64,000 nucleotides of DNA from Chryseobacterium contaminans (GCF_001684955.1 NZ_MAYF01000001.1:1-64000); one strand, 5' to 3'. Positions 9,454 through 18,524 are shown, counted from the first letter of the stretch. The notes: generated by a model from the letters alone, not told the origin. Made by a program: numbers and translations.

Positions 9454-10218
9454 TTAGTTCTTGATAAACTTGGCGTTTTGATCTCCGATTTTATACAAGT
9501 AAACTCCTGCCTGAAGAGATTCTACATCAAGGGAGATGCTTTTCTCTCCCCAACCAAAGCTTTTATGAAGCACCATTTTTCCGGAAGCATCATAAACCTG
9601 AACATGGTTTCCTCCGTTTCCGAGATTCGTAATAGTCAAAATTTTGTTGGCAGGAATGGGAAAAGCTGAAAGTTTATTTTTGTTTTGTGTTTGAATTTCT
9701 AAAGTGGTTAAGGTAGAAGTAGGCAGCGTATATACTTCTGTAACCGTATTAGTTCCTGAATTTTTTGAAATCACAAATTTGTTCTGATTAGATACAGCAT
9801 CATGGAAGATCTGATAGAGAGGCTGATAATCATTTCCAAATTGTTTGATGATATTTCCATCTTCATTAATGATAAGCATCAAGCGCTGTCCATTCTGATT
9901 ATTGATAAACGTTAGGATGAATTCTAATTGGTCATCCGTATTAAAAATACGTTTGGAAATGGGGTAGCCTTCTTTAAGCAATTCAGGAATATAAGTATAG
10001 GTACCAGGGATATTAGGTACCAGGGTTTTATACAATGTATGATTGGCATTGTAGATGTCAAAAGTATTGTTTTCCTTACCAATCAGATAATGAGAGGTGT
10101 TATTGTCTGAGTAAACATCCCAATGACTGCCATCTGAGGTGTAAGAGTGTTCAAGGTTCATTTGATCAAATGCATAATTTACTGCTATAAAGGCCATTGA
10201 AAAAAGAATTTTTTTCAT
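9454..10218 (-). CDS. T9SS type A sorting domain protein
   Basis: A 254-residue secreted protein with a short signal peptide (about residues 1-16), a middle region of beta-propeller-like repeats (for example TFDIYNANHTLYKTL), and a C-terminal type IX sorting domain from about residue 185 (LSAFPIPANKILTITN through LQAGVYLYKIGDQNAKFIKN). The tail directs passage through the PorSS/T9SS machinery to the cell surface. The N-terminal domain function is not recognised. Confidence 0.85.
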   Translation of the reverse strand: MKKILFSMAFIAVNYAFDQMNLEHSYTSDGSHWDVYSDNNTSHYLIGKENNTFDIYNANHTLYKTLVPNIPGTYTYIPELLKEGYPISKRIFNTDDQLEFILTFINNQNGQRLMLIINEDGNIIKQFGNDYQPLYQIFHDAVSNQNKFVISKNSGTNTVTEVYTLPTSTLTTLEIQTQNKNKLSAFPIPANKILTITNLGNGGNHVQVYDASGKMVLHKSFGWGEKSISLDVESLQAGVYLYKIGDQNAKFIKN

Positions 10219-10387
10219 AAGTGATTGTTATTTAAATGAATTTGATACAAAAAAACAGATCTGAAAGATGGGCGGGAATTTTATTTGATGAACGGTAAAA
10301 ATGCTATGATAAGAATACGTTTTCGGATGAAAATAAAAACGGAAGCCATTATTATAGCCTCCGGTAGATTGATGTTTGATTGAAATT

Positions 10388-10636
10388 TTAATAAGGTTGT
10401 TCCGTGCAGTCGTTCGGAGGAATGCATCCGACTCCGCCGCCAGTTCCTCCACCGCCTCCGCCAACAGCAATGCATTGCCCCGGGGTTCCGTCTTCATACA
10501 TTTCACAGGCTTTTCCCCATGAGCACTGGCAGTCATTCTGGCAATTATAGGAATCTCCTCCCATATGGCAATTGTCTATTCCGCTACCAAGAATCGTTGA
10601 AAGATCTTTTCTCAAAAGTTTTTTCATTTTTTTCAT
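10388..10636 (-). CDS. Chryseobacterium-type bacteriocin-like leader peptide, cysteine-rich
   Basis: 82 residues. The first 19 (KKMKKLLRKDLSTILGSG) resemble the Lys-rich LxRxELxxILGSG leaders of the small 'bacteriocin-like' proteins that are multi-copy in Chryseobacterium. Behind the leader lie eight cysteines and a Gly8-type linker (GGGGGGTGGG) before the short tail CIPPNDCTEQPY. The leader ends in G-S-G rather than a strict double glycine. No processing enzyme or exporter lies next to it; the nearest C39 exporter is 37 kb away. An antimicrobial role is unproven. Confidence 0.7.
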   Translation of the reverse strand: MKKMKKLLRKDLSTILGSGIDNCHMGGDSYNCQNDCQCSWGKACEMYEDGTPGQCIAVGGGGGGTGGGVGCIPPNDCTEQPY

Positions 10637-10778
10637 GATGTAATTTGATGTTAAAAATTAATAGTTTTATTAAGCTGTCATGAGTAAATATAATGAAAAA
10701 ATAAATTGGTTTTGAATTTAACTGTCCGTGGATGAGTGAAATATGAGATTGGGGAGTATGTTGGAAGAGATAAAAAAA

Positions 10779-10802
10779 TAAACCCACTGTGAAGTGGGTT
10801 TA
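10779..10802 (-). terminator. Hairpin terminator of the pepT operon
   Basis: A perfect 10-bp inverted repeat TAAACCCACT / AGTGGGTTTA with a GTGA loop, 6 bases beyond the stop at 10809. On the minus strand it is followed by a T-rich tract. Confidence 0.8.
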
Positions 10803-10808
10803 TCATAT

Positions 10809-11375
10809 TTATTTTTTAAATGTAAGAATTAAGGGAACAGATACCGTTGATGATACTGGTTTCCCATTGCTTTCTGCAGGTTTCCACTTTCCTTTTTCTT
10901 TAATACGGTAAAAGGCAGCTTCAATGAATGCATTTACATCTTCATTATTTCCTTTAGCCTGAGCATCCAGGGCATTTCCCTTGGAGTCTACTACAAAATT
11001 TAATGTAGCTTTATAAGAATCCGAAGCATAGTTTAAGAAATCAAGATCAACGGCTCCATACAATAATTTTTGAAAAGCTGCTTTTCCGGCTTCGTATTCC
11101 GCTTCTTTAGTCAGTTTAGTTTTGACAGGTGGGTCATTTGCTAAGGCTTTCTTATCGTCTTCAGAAATTTTCTCAAGAGCATTTTTATAAGATGTTATTT
11201 TATCTTCCGTAAGAAGCCACTCTAGCTTAGTTCTCAGATCATTAGGCTTAGGGTATTTATTATACAATGATGCCTTTTTTCTTTCATATTTGGAATCAGC
11301 CTTCTGAAATGCAGATACCTGAGCATTTCCGAAAGCAAAAGATACGATGAATGCTAATGCTAAGAGTTTTTTCAT
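10809..11375 (-). CDS. TonB C-terminal-like periplasmic protein
   Basis: A 188-residue protein with a signal peptide (MKKLLALAFIVSFAFGNAQ). Residues 20-110 are charged and helical; the last 80 (YKATLNFVVDSKGNALD through GKPVSSTVSVPLILTFKK) resemble the TonB C-terminal beta-alpha-beta domain common in Bacteroidota 'energy transducer TonB' proteins. It lacks the N-terminal membrane anchor and Pro-rich spacer of true TonB, so energy coupling is doubtful. It begins 4 bases after the pepT stop and is probably co-transcribed. Confidence 0.65.
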   Translation of the reverse strand: MKKLLALAFIVSFAFGNAQVSAFQKADSKYERKKASLYNKYPKPNDLRTKLEWLLTEDKITSYKNALEKISEDDKKALANDPPVKTKLTKEAEYEAGKAAFQKLLYGAVDLDFLNYASDSYKATLNFVVDSKGNALDAQAKGNNEDVNAFIEAAFYRIKEKGKWKPAESNGKPVSSTVSVPLILTFKK

Positions 11376-11379
11376 CTTA

Positions 11380-12627
11380 TTAAGCTTTTACAATATTAAT
11401 AATCACTTCTGTTGCTTTCTCCATACTTTCCAATGCTACATATTCATATGGCCCGTGGAAGTTGATTCCTCCTGCGAAGATATTCGGGCAAGGAAGTCCC
11501 ATGTAAGAAAGCTGAGCCCCATCTGTACCCCCTCTGATGGCCTTGATCTTAGGTTCAATACCTGCTTCAGTCATTGCTTTAGCTGCAAGGTCTACAATGT
11601 GCATTTTACCTTCAAACTGCTGCTTCATGTTTCTGTATTGCTCCTTGATCTCTACTTCTGCTGTTCCTTCACCATGTTTTTGGTTAAATTCCGCTACTTT
11701 TTCTTCCAGGAATTTCTTTCTTGCTTCAAATTTATCAGCATCGTGATCACGGATGATGTATTGAAGCTTTGCCTCAGAAATATCAGCCGTAATATCCATT
11801 AAATGATAGAATCCTTCAAAACCTTTAGTGGTTGCAGGTGTTTCATTAGCCGGTAAAGTCTGAGCGAATTCGGCAGCCAGTAAAGCCGCATTAATCATTT
11901 TACCATAAGCATATCCCGGGTGTACACTTAATCCGTGGATTTTCACTACCGCTCCGGCAGCGTTAAAGTTCTCATATTCAAGTTCTCCAACTTCTCCTCC
12001 GTCCATTGTATAGGCCCATTCTGCACCAAATTTAGCTACATCAAACTTATGTGCACCTCTTCCAATTTCTTCATCAGGCGTAAATCCTACAGCAATTCTT
12101 CCATGTTTAATTTCAGGATGAGCAATAAGATATTCAGCAGCGGTTACAATTTCTGCACAACCCGCCTTGTCATCAGCTCCAAGAAGAGTATTTCCGTCAG
12201 TAGTAATTAACGTCTGACCGATATATTTTTTTAAGCTTTCAAATCTTGATGGAGATAAGGTGAATCCTGTAGTCTGGTTCAACAGAAGGTCATTTCCATC
12301 GTAATTTTCCCAAACCTGAGGGTTTACATTTTCCCCGCTGAAATCCGGTGACGTATCATAGTGTGAAATGAATCCAATCGTTGGTTTATCATCATTTTCA
12401 AGGTTAGACGGAACATAGCCCATAATATAACCGTGCTCATCAATTGAAACATCTTCTAAACCGATAGTTTTCAGCTCTTCAGTAATGTAGTTGGCAATAT
12501 TCCACTGGCGTTCGGTAGAAGGAGTGGTCTCGCTCTCAGGATCACTGGTTGAATATATTTTTACATAACTAAGAAAACGGTTCAGTAATTTCTCTTTCCA
12601 TAACGGATTGAATTCTATTGTACTCAT
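11380..12627 (-). CDS. pepT: Peptidase T (tripeptide aminopeptidase)
   Basis: 415 residues from the ATG at 12627 (MSTIEFNPLW); the longer frame from 12660 adds non-homologous residues. M20B zinc-peptidase landmarks are complete: FISHYDTSPDFSG near residue 88, LLGADDKAGCAEIV, FTPDEEIGRGAHKFD, and the C-terminal IRGGTDGAQLSYMGLPCPN plus GGINFHGPYEYV. It removes the N-terminal residue from tripeptides in the cytoplasm. It is the first gene of a two-gene unit with the TonB-like gene. Confidence 0.95.
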   Translation of the reverse strand: MSTIEFNPLWKEKLLNRFLSYVKIYSTSDPESETTPSTERQWNIANYITEELKTIGLEDVSIDEHGYIMGYVPSNLENDDKPTIGFISHYDTSPDFSGENVNPQVWENYDGNDLLLNQTTGFTLSPSRFESLKKYIGQTLITTDGNTLLGADDKAGCAEIVTAAEYLIAHPEIKHGRIAVGFTPDEEIGRGAHKFDVAKFGAEWAYTMDGGEVGELEYENFNAAGAVVKIHGLSVHPGYAYGKMINAALLAAEFAQTLPANETPATTKGFEGFYHLMDITADISEAKLQYIIRDHDADKFEARKKFLEEKVAEFNQKHGEGTAEVEIKEQYRNMKQQFEGKMHIVDLAAKAMTEAGIEPKIKAIRGGTDGAQLSYMGLPCPNIFAGGINFHGPYEYVALESMEKATEVIINIVKA

Positions 12628-12789
12628 CAGATTTATCATAAATTTTAACAAAGTTAGCAAATTTGATGCTCAGAATACATTATTTGCGACCGAATATCAG
12701 TTATTGAAATTATAAATGGGATATAAAACTTTGAAAATCAAAATAATGTTAGATTTGTATGTACAGTATACTAAGTAGTTTAGTTTTAT

Positions 12790-12797
12790 TATATTTG
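12790..12797 (+). promoter_or_regulatory. Bacteroidota -7 box before the HMG-CoA lyase gene
   Basis: TATATTTG matches TAnnTTTG exactly and ends 19 bases before the ATG at 12817, leaving a short leader. A -33 box at the usual spacing is not obvious. Confidence 0.45.
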
Positions 12798-12816
12798 AGA
12801 AAATCAAAAAGTAAAA

Positions 12817-13665
12817 ATGTTTCTTACCGAATGTCCTAGAGATGCAATGCAGGGATGGGGAGAGTTTATCCCTACTGATAAAAAGATAGATTATATCAAC
12901 TCCTTAATGGATGTTGGCTTTGATGTGCTGGATTGCCTGAGCTTTGTTTCTCCAAAAGCAATTCCCCAGATGGCAGATTCTGATGAGGTGGCTGAAAATA
13001 TTGATAAATCGCGTTCCAAAACTAAAGTTTCCGCAATCATTGGAAACTATAGAGGTGCTGAAAAAGCATTAAAACATCAGTCTGTAGATATTCTGGGTTT
13101 CCCTTTCTCTATTTCTGAAACATTTCAGCACAGAAATACTAATAAGAGTCAGGAAGAAGCTTTTGATGAGATCATTAAAATGCTTGAGCTGGTAAAAAGT
13201 GAAGGAAAGCAGCTGAATATCTATTTCTCTATGGCTTTTGGAAATCCGTATGGTGAAATGTGGAAATGGGAAGATGTGGATCAATGGGCACAAAGATTCT
13301 CTGATATCGGGGTGAAAGACATTCTTCTTTCTGATACGACGGGAGTGGCAACGCCGGAAACTATTGCTCTTTTATTCGAAAAAATTCCTTCAAAATATCC
13401 TGAAATTAACTTCGGGGGACACTTTCATAACCGTTATGAAGAATCCTATTCAAAACTAAAAGCAGCTTATGACCAAGGGTGCAGAAGATTCGACAGTGCT
13501 ATCAAAGGAATCGGTGGCTGTCCTATGGCTAAAGATGATCTGGTAGGAAATATGCCTACAGAACAGGTGATCAACTTTATGAGCGTTGAAAAAGCAGAAC
13601 ACAAGCTGAATCTTTTAAACTTTGAAAGTTCTTATAATAAAGCAAAGGATATTTTTCATTTTTAA
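12817..13665 (+). CDS. Hydroxymethylglutaryl-CoA lyase
   Basis: A 282-residue TIM-barrel enzyme of the HMGL-like family, which splits HMG-CoA to acetoacetate and acetyl-CoA in leucine breakdown. Catalytic Arg8-Asp9 lie in TECPRDAMQGW, the metal-binding HxH in GGHFHNRYEES, and the catalytic Cys in the glycine loop GIGGCPMA. The N-terminal TECPRD differs from the common EVGPRD but keeps the key pair. It is followed three bases later by a TPR gene. Confidence 0.9.
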   Translation: MFLTECPRDAMQGWGEFIPTDKKIDYINSLMDVGFDVLDCLSFVSPKAIPQMADSDEVAENIDKSRSKTKVSAIIGNYRGAEKALKHQSVDILGFPFSISETFQHRNTNKSQEEAFDEIIKMLELVKSEGKQLNIYFSMAFGNPYGEMWKWEDVDQWAQRFSDIGVKDILLSDTTGVATPETIALLFEKIPSKYPEINFGGHFHNRYEESYSKLKAAYDQGCRRFDSAIKGIGGCPMAKDDLVGNMPTEQVINFMSVEKAEHKLNLLNFESSYNKAKDIFHF

Positions 13666-13668
13666 AAT

Positions 13669-14661
13669 ATGAAACATTTCTATATTTCAACATTTCTATT
13701 TTGTTCTTCTATAGTTTTCTCACAAAAAGTGGAAAAGCTATTTGGTGAAGAAAAATATAAAGAAATTATTGCTTTGGAGAATGAAAGTGTAAATTTTACA
13801 GGCGAAGAATTATATCAATTAGGTTTTGCCTTCTTTAGGGAAGAAAATGATGATAAAGCCATTGAATACTATGATAAAGCATTGAATAAAGGTTATACCA
13901 AACCTCATATCTTTTTTTACAGGGGCCTTTCTGAAATGTATATGAAAAAATATAATGAGGCTTTGAAGGATATAGATAAGGCAATTTCTGAAGCTCCTTT
14001 GGCTGAATTTTATTATGAAAAAATAAGAATATATAAGATTAATAAAGATATTGTAAGCGAAGAAAAGACATTTTTGGAAGCATTGAGTAAAGCAGAGCAA
14101 AAAGATGATTGGTATAAAAAGATTATAGGAATTGCAGGGAACTACTATTATGTAGAGAAAAAGGATTATACAAAATCTGAGGAAATATATAAAGATGGAA
14201 TCGCTGAGTTTCCTAAGGAATATAGCTTCTACACAAAACTGATAAAGACTTTAAATGCTGCCAATAAATTTTCCGAAGCCAATCAGTATTTTGATAAAAT
14301 AAAAGTATTTTATGATAACAAAGAGCTGCCGGAAGAGGATATGAAGTTTAAAAATCTTAGTGTTGATGAATTTGCATGGAAAAATCAATTTGTAAACGTT
14401 CATAGATATTTTGATAAGCCAAAAGAAATGTTGGATGCCTTATATGTTGTGTATCTGATTGATGAGAAAGGAGAGAAGGTGGAACGTAAATTTAAGATTG
14501 AGAAAACTATACAAATTGAGAAAAAGGATCCTGAGTTTGTTATATGTGAAGAGATAAATGATGGACATAGAACTTTCCCGATAGGATTCAAAAATGATAG
14601 TTTTACCCTTAGTAGTTTAAGAAGTGAAATCATAAGAATTTTGAATAAAGAGATTAAATAA
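13669..14661 (+). CDS. Exported tetratricopeptide-repeat protein
   Basis: 330 residues with a signal peptide (MKHFYISTFLFCSSIVFSQ). TPR-like helical pairs run from about residue 30 to 230 (LYQLGFAFFREENDDKAIEYYDKALNK and similar), followed by a non-repeat domain to the end. It starts 3 bases after the HMG-CoA lyase stop, so the two are probably co-transcribed, although a functional link is not evident. TPR proteins act as protein-protein scaffolds, here probably in the periplasm. Confidence 0.75.
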   Translation: MKHFYISTFLFCSSIVFSQKVEKLFGEEKYKEIIALENESVNFTGEELYQLGFAFFREENDDKAIEYYDKALNKGYTKPHIFFYRGLSEMYMKKYNEALKDIDKAISEAPLAEFYYEKIRIYKINKDIVSEEKTFLEALSKAEQKDDWYKKIIGIAGNYYYVEKKDYTKSEEIYKDGIAEFPKEYSFYTKLIKTLNAANKFSEANQYFDKIKVFYDNKELPEEDMKFKNLSVDEFAWKNQFVNVHRYFDKPKEMLDALYVVYLIDEKGEKVERKFKIEKTIQIEKKDPEFVICEEINDGHRTFPIGFKNDSFTLSSLRSEIIRILNKEIK

Positions 14662-14742
14662 GATTCACTTTAAGTAGTTTCATTATACTCAGATATAATT
14701 ATCCTAGCCAATATTCTAGCATTAAAATAAAAAATCAACAAT

Positions 14743-15579
14743 ATGTCTCCAATAATTTCACCCTCCGGTTTAAAGAATCTCCTAATAGAACACCTAGTCA
14801 TTCTTGATGCAAGAACCGGAAAAGAGGCAAGGCAAAACTATCTGGAAAAGCATATTAAAGGTGCAAAATTTATTGATCTGGATAAAGATCTGGCCGAAAT
14901 AGGAGAAGATGCTGCCTTTGGAGGAAGGCATCCGCTTCCAACTCCTGAAAAATTTGCAGAAACACTTTCCAATCTTGGGATTGCTGAAAACTCTCATATT
15001 GTTGTATATGATGATAAGAATGGATCGAATGCAGCAGCCAGAGCCTGGTGGATGTTAAGAGCCTTTGGATTTGAAAATGTACAGGTTCTTGATGGCGGAA
15101 TACAGGCTGCAGAAAAAAATAATATGGAGTTTGCATCAGGAGAAGAGATATTTGAAAAAGCACCATTAAATAAAAAAGAGAATTGGCTTCTTCCTGTTTC
15201 AAGCCTTGAAGATGTTGAAAATGAATTAAAAAGCAATTCTTCTACCGTCATTGATGTAAGAGATGCTTACCGATACAAAGGAGAGTCTGAGCCTATTGAT
15301 CTGGTTGCCGGGCATATTCCAGGTGCCATCAATATTCCTTTTTCTGAAAACCTGGATGAAAACGGATTGTTCCTGAGCCCTGAAGTTCTGAAAGAAAAAT
15401 ATAGCCAATTACTGGAAAATACACCAGAAAACCTGATTATTCATTGTGGTTCAGGGGTAACAGCATGTCATACGATTTTAGCATTAGCTCATGCTGGATT
15501 TAAAATTCCAAATCTTTATGTGGGCTCATGGAGTGAGTGGAGCAGGAGAGAGGGAAAAGAAATTGCAAAAGAAGCTTAA
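14743..15579 (+). CDS. Two-domain rhodanese sulfurtransferase (SseA-like)
   Basis: A 278-residue tandem rhodanese. The inactive N-terminal domain contains LDARTGKEARQNYLEKHI and FGGRHPLPTPEKF; the C-terminal domain carries the catalytic Cys235 in HCGSGVTACH, the CGSGVTA loop seen in thiosulfate and 3-mercaptopyruvate sulfurtransferases. It transfers sulfane sulfur to thiols or cyanide in the cytoplasm. Substrate preference cannot be settled from the loop alone. It is a single-gene unit with its own terminator. Confidence 0.9.
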   Translation: MSPIISPSGLKNLLIEHLVILDARTGKEARQNYLEKHIKGAKFIDLDKDLAEIGEDAAFGGRHPLPTPEKFAETLSNLGIAENSHIVVYDDKNGSNAAARAWWMLRAFGFENVQVLDGGIQAAEKNNMEFASGEEIFEKAPLNKKENWLLPVSSLEDVENELKSNSSTVIDVRDAYRYKGESEPIDLVAGHIPGAINIPFSENLDENGLFLSPEVLKEKYSQLLENTPENLIIHCGSGVTACHTILALAHAGFKIPNLYVGSWSEWSRREGKEIAKEA

Positions 15580-15609
15580 AATAACCTGCTGGGTTTTAAT
15601 GATACAAAG

Positions 15610-15636
15610 AAAGGATGTCAGCGTATGACATCCTTT
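15610..15636 (+). terminator. Hairpin terminator after the sulfurtransferase gene
   Basis: A perfect 11-bp stem, AAAGGATGTCA / TGACATCCTTT, with a 5-base loop, followed by TT and an AT-rich stretch. It sits between convergent genes. Confidence 0.8.
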
Positions 15637-15713
15637 TTATATTTTCAAGTTTCATATCACTTTTTAGTTCATTCTAGTAATATGAATTATATTTGAATAG
15701 AATATACTTATAA

Positions 15714-16040
15714 TTATAGCATTCCCAGTTCAAATTTCGCTTCTTCACTCATCATATCCTTATTCCAGCTTGGTTCAAAGGTAAGCTCCAGGTCAACACT
15801 TTTTACATGCTCTACTTCTCCTACTTTATCTTTTACTTCCTGAGGCAGGGTTTCAGCTACCGGGCAGTTAGGAGTGGTAAGGGTCATTATAATTTTTACG
15901 TCAGCATCATCGGAGATCTGTACATCATAAATTAGCCCTAATTCGTAAATATCTACCGGAATTTCGGGGTCATATACGGTTTTTAGCACGCTGATGATTT
16001 CTTCACCAATGTCTGCAATTTGATCGTCTGTAAATTTCAT
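15714..16040 (-). CDS. MIP18/DUF59 Fe-S cluster assembly factor (SufT-like)
   Basis: A 108-residue single DUF59 domain: DPEIPVDIYELGLIYDV near residue 25 and TTPNCPVAETLP with the conserved Cys near residue 58. Such proteins help maturation of Fe-S proteins alongside the SUF pathway. The SUF operon is not in the window. It begins 3 bases after the exonuclease stop on the same strand, so the two form an operon. Confidence 0.88.
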   Translation of the reverse strand: MKFTDDQIADIGEEIISVLKTVYDPEIPVDIYELGLIYDVQISDDADVKIIMTLTTPNCPVAETLPQEVKDKVGEVEHVKSVDLELTFEPSWNKDMMSEEAKFELGML

Positions 16041-16043
16041 TTT

Positions 16044-16745
16044 TTAATCTAGATTGATATTCCTTTTCAACAAATCTTCCTGACGCATACGCCGGAAAAT
16101 ATTTGCCAAAGTTAAGACATCTTTTTCACAATAGTCAACAATTCGCTGCAAGTCTTTTTCTATGTAGTAAATTGATGAAACCATTGAGCCGTCAATATCA
16201 TCCTTTGGAGTGGGAATACCAAAGACATGGGCCAGTAATTCCAATGATACAAAACTTTTATAATCCCCGAATTTCCATAGCTCCATAGTGTCTATATGAG
16301 GAATCTCCCAGGGCTTCTTTCCAAACATCTGAAATGGAGCAGGAGGCTGCATTCCGTTGATAAGATATCTTCGGGCAATCCATGGGAAATCAAATTCTTT
16401 TCCGTTATGGGCACAGAGAATTACATTATAAAGCCTTGGACTGTTGAAAATCTCTCCAAATTCCTGAAGCATCCTCTTTTCATCATGCCCGGAGAAGCTT
16501 TTGATCTTTAGGGTTTCATTCTTCTCCACCATTCCGATGGTGATGCAGATGATCTTTCCGAATTCTGCCATGATTCCTGCACGCTCATAAAATTCTGCTG
16601 CCGAAACATCTTCCTTTCGCTGGAATTTTGTTTTTTTGTCCCAAAGATGCTGATCAGTTTCCGATAAATCGTCCCAGGATGCTGCCTGCGGAACGGTTTC
16701 AATATCAAGGAATAAGACTTTTTCTAATGGTATGTTCTGTATCAT
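16044..16745 (-). CDS. PolB-like 3'-5' exonuclease
   Basis: From the ATG at 16745 (MIQNIPLEKVLFLDIETVP) the protein has 233 residues. The DEDD exonuclease motifs are visible: FLDIETVP near residue 13, AHNGKEFDFPWIARR in the middle and YCEKDVLTLANIF near the C-terminus. It matches stand-alone DNA-polymerase-B-type exonucleases (DNA_pol_B_exo2), probably acting in nucleic-acid repair. The longer frame from 16796 is rejected because its extra residues are unlike the family. It is first in an operon with the DUF59 gene. Confidence 0.88.
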   Translation of the reverse strand: MIQNIPLEKVLFLDIETVPQAASWDDLSETDQHLWDKKTKFQRKEDVSAAEFYERAGIMAEFGKIICITIGMVEKNETLKIKSFSGHDEKRMLQEFGEIFNSPRLYNVILCAHNGKEFDFPWIARRYLINGMQPPAPFQMFGKKPWEIPHIDTMELWKFGDYKSFVSLELLAHVFGIPTPKDDIDGSMVSSIYYIEKDLQRIVDYCEKDVLTLANIFRRMRQEDLLKRNINLD

Positions 16746-16827
16746 TTTCTGTTTTTTTAAGGCTGAAATATAAAACATAATAAAGTAATTCTCCAAACCG
16801 TTTTAAGAGTACATAAAATTTATTCTT

Positions 16828-17598
16828 ATGAAAAAGTTATTCATCATGGGAAGTGGTATTTCATTATTATTTATGGGGTCATGTAATGATTCTGATGATA
16901 AGGGTACCGCCACAGTTAATGTAAGGCTTACAGATGGCCCAGCGGCTTATAGCGCTGTGAATATTGATATTCAAAAAATTGAAATCGGCGTTAATGGAGA
17001 GTGGGTCTCACTTAATTTCCCTAAACCAGGGGTTTATAATCTTCTTGATTTTAAAAACGGGACAGATGTGGTTTTAGGACAGGCTATACTTCCGGAGGGA
17101 AATGTTTCTCAAATGAGGATGGTACTTGGCCCTAATAACACTTTAGTTTCAAACGGGGTAACATATCCGTTGCAAACTCCGTCTGGCCAGCAAAGCGGGC
17201 TGAAATTTAACTGGCATCAAACTTTGGCTGGCAATGGAGCCTATACCGTATGGATAGATTTTGATGCCGGACGATCTATTGTAAAAACAGGAAATGGATC
17301 TTATATTTTAAAACCCGTTATCAGAACCTTTTCTGAATTGACAAACGGACAGATTAAAGGTTATGTACAGCCTCAAGCATCAAAGGCTGTTGTACATGCT
17401 ATTACCGCAACAGATACTTTAGCGACTGCAATTCCTAATCCGGATGGGTTTTTTATGTTTTCAGGGCTTCCACAAGGGAATTATACAGTTTCTTATGATG
17501 CGGACAATAGTACCGGTTATGTAGACGAAAACACAGGAAATGTAACAGTAGTTTTCGGACAGGTTACTAATCTAGGAACCAAAACATTACATCAATAG
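16828..17598 (+). CDS. DUF4382 lipoprotein
   Basis: 256 residues with a lipoprotein signal (MKKLFIMGSGISLLFMGSC, lipobox Cys19). DUF4382 follows (TATVNVRLTDGPAAYSAVNIDI), then a carboxypeptidase-regulatory-like beta sandwich near the C-terminus (GQIKGYVQPQASKAVVHAI and FMFSGLPQGNYTVSY). It is probably anchored in the outer membrane. The function is unknown. It is a monocistronic unit with a clear terminator. Confidence 0.85.
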   Translation: MKKLFIMGSGISLLFMGSCNDSDDKGTATVNVRLTDGPAAYSAVNIDIQKIEIGVNGEWVSLNFPKPGVYNLLDFKNGTDVVLGQAILPEGNVSQMRMVLGPNNTLVSNGVTYPLQTPSGQQSGLKFNWHQTLAGNGAYTVWIDFDAGRSIVKTGNGSYILKPVIRTFSELTNGQIKGYVQPQASKAVVHAITATDTLATAIPNPDGFFMFSGLPQGNYTVSYDADNSTGYVDENTGNVTVVFGQVTNLGTKTLHQ

Positions 17599-17621
17599 TG
17601 ATCGAATAAACAGTTAATAAT

Positions 17622-17654
17622 AAACCTTATGGGAGTTCAGTGCCTATAAGGTTT
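17622..17654 (+). terminator. Hairpin terminator after the DUF4382 gene
   Basis: AAACCTTAT and ATAAGGTTT pair across a 15-base loop that can extend the stem with GG/CC. The right arm runs into seven Ts. Confidence 0.75.
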
Positions 17655-17670
17655 TTTTATGCGAATTAAC

Positions 17671-18018
17671 CTAACCGACCTGCATCCCATTTTTGGTGGG
17701 TAGTGAAGGCGTTAAAAGTGTAACATCTTTTTTGTCTTCTCCATATAATCCTAAAACCAAACATTCGCTGAAGAAGTTGGCAATCTGTTTTTTAGGGAAG
17801 TTGACCACAGCTAAAATCTGTTTTCCTATCAAATCTTCTTTCTGATAAAGAGAAGTGATCTGCGCGGATGATTTTCTGATTCCCAGGTCACCAAAATCAA
17901 TTTCCAGCTGATAAGACGGATTTCTTGCCTTTTCAAAATCATGTACAGAAATAATTGTTCCGCATCTGATATCTATTTTTTCAAAATCTGCCCAGGTTAT
18001 GTCTGGTTTTACGTTCAT
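17671..18018 (-). CDS. csaA: CsaA-like tRNA-binding domain protein
   Basis: A 115-residue stand-alone OB-fold tRNA-binding domain. The family phrases DFEKIDIRCGTI, KSSAQIT and IGKQILAVVNFPKKQI are present, and the length (about 110) is typical of CsaA, a dimeric protein reported to bind tRNA and to have chaperone activity. The start codon overlaps the upstream metallopeptidase-like gene by 4 bases, so translation is coupled. Confidence 0.88.
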   Translation of the reverse strand: MNVKPDITWADFEKIDIRCGTIISVHDFEKARNPSYQLEIDFGDLGIRKSSAQITSLYQKEDLIGKQILAVVNFPKKQIANFFSECLVLGLYGEDKKDVTLLTPSLPTKNGMQVG

Positions 18019-18524
18019 GGTAATGTGTTAATTAAATGTTCTACTTCTGTTTTCTGTTCTGCATATTTTTGTTGTAATTCTGAGCCTTCACCCATTCTTT
18101 TATAATATTCCAGGGCTTTTCCGCCGAAGAATTTTTTATGAAAGTCGGAAACGTCAGGAACCTGTGGAAAAACTTTATGAAACAACATTTCATAATAAGC
18201 CTGAAATTCTCTTTCATTTTTGTCTTCAATCACCTGGCCTGGGGCTTTTTGTCTTACATGAAGCATTTCGTGGGCTACCATATTCAAGACAAGGTTCAGG
18301 TCAAAATCAAATAAATTTCTGGGAATCATTACAGTTTGAGGTCCACCAAGTTCTCCTTCAGCAGTAAGAAGCATCGAAGTGGGAGAAAGCTCTTCCCTGA
18401 ATCCAAAGCCTGCAAAATTCTCATGCTCCAGATTAAATGAATGAATCAGATATTTGGCGGCATCCAGAATCTGGTTGTGTTCCTTATAGGCTTCAAGGTG
18501 TAGATTAACCTGCTCGAAATTCAT
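18015..18524 (-). CDS. HExxH putative zinc metallopeptidase
   Basis: A 169-residue cytoplasmic protein without a signal peptide. HEMLH in MVAHEMLHVRQ near residue 85 is a zincin motif, with a downstream NEREFQAYYE that could supply the third ligand. I do not recognise a named family; SprT-like proteins have a similar arrangement. It is co-transcribed with csaA through a 4-base overlap. Activity is inferred from the motif only. Confidence 0.6.
   Translation of the reverse strand: MNFEQVNLHLEAYKEHNQILDAAKYLIHSFNLEHENFAGFGFREELSPTSMLLTAEGELGGPQTVMIPRNLFDFDLNLVLNMVAHEMLHVRQKAPGQVIEDKNEREFQAYYEMLFHKVFPQVPDVSDFHKKFFGGKALEYYKRMGEGSELQQKYAEQKTEVEHLINTLP

Noticed and set aside
10228..10536. 102-residue minus-strand ORF overlapping the leader-peptide gene
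   Set aside because: It runs in another frame through the cysteine-rich gene and the intergenic region, with unusual composition and no family; the leader peptide frame is clearly the coding one.
18015..18524. HEMLH protein considered as a second toxin-like metallopeptidase
   Set aside because: It has no leader or signal peptide, lies in ordinary chromosome and is operonic with csaA, so a housekeeping role is more likely.
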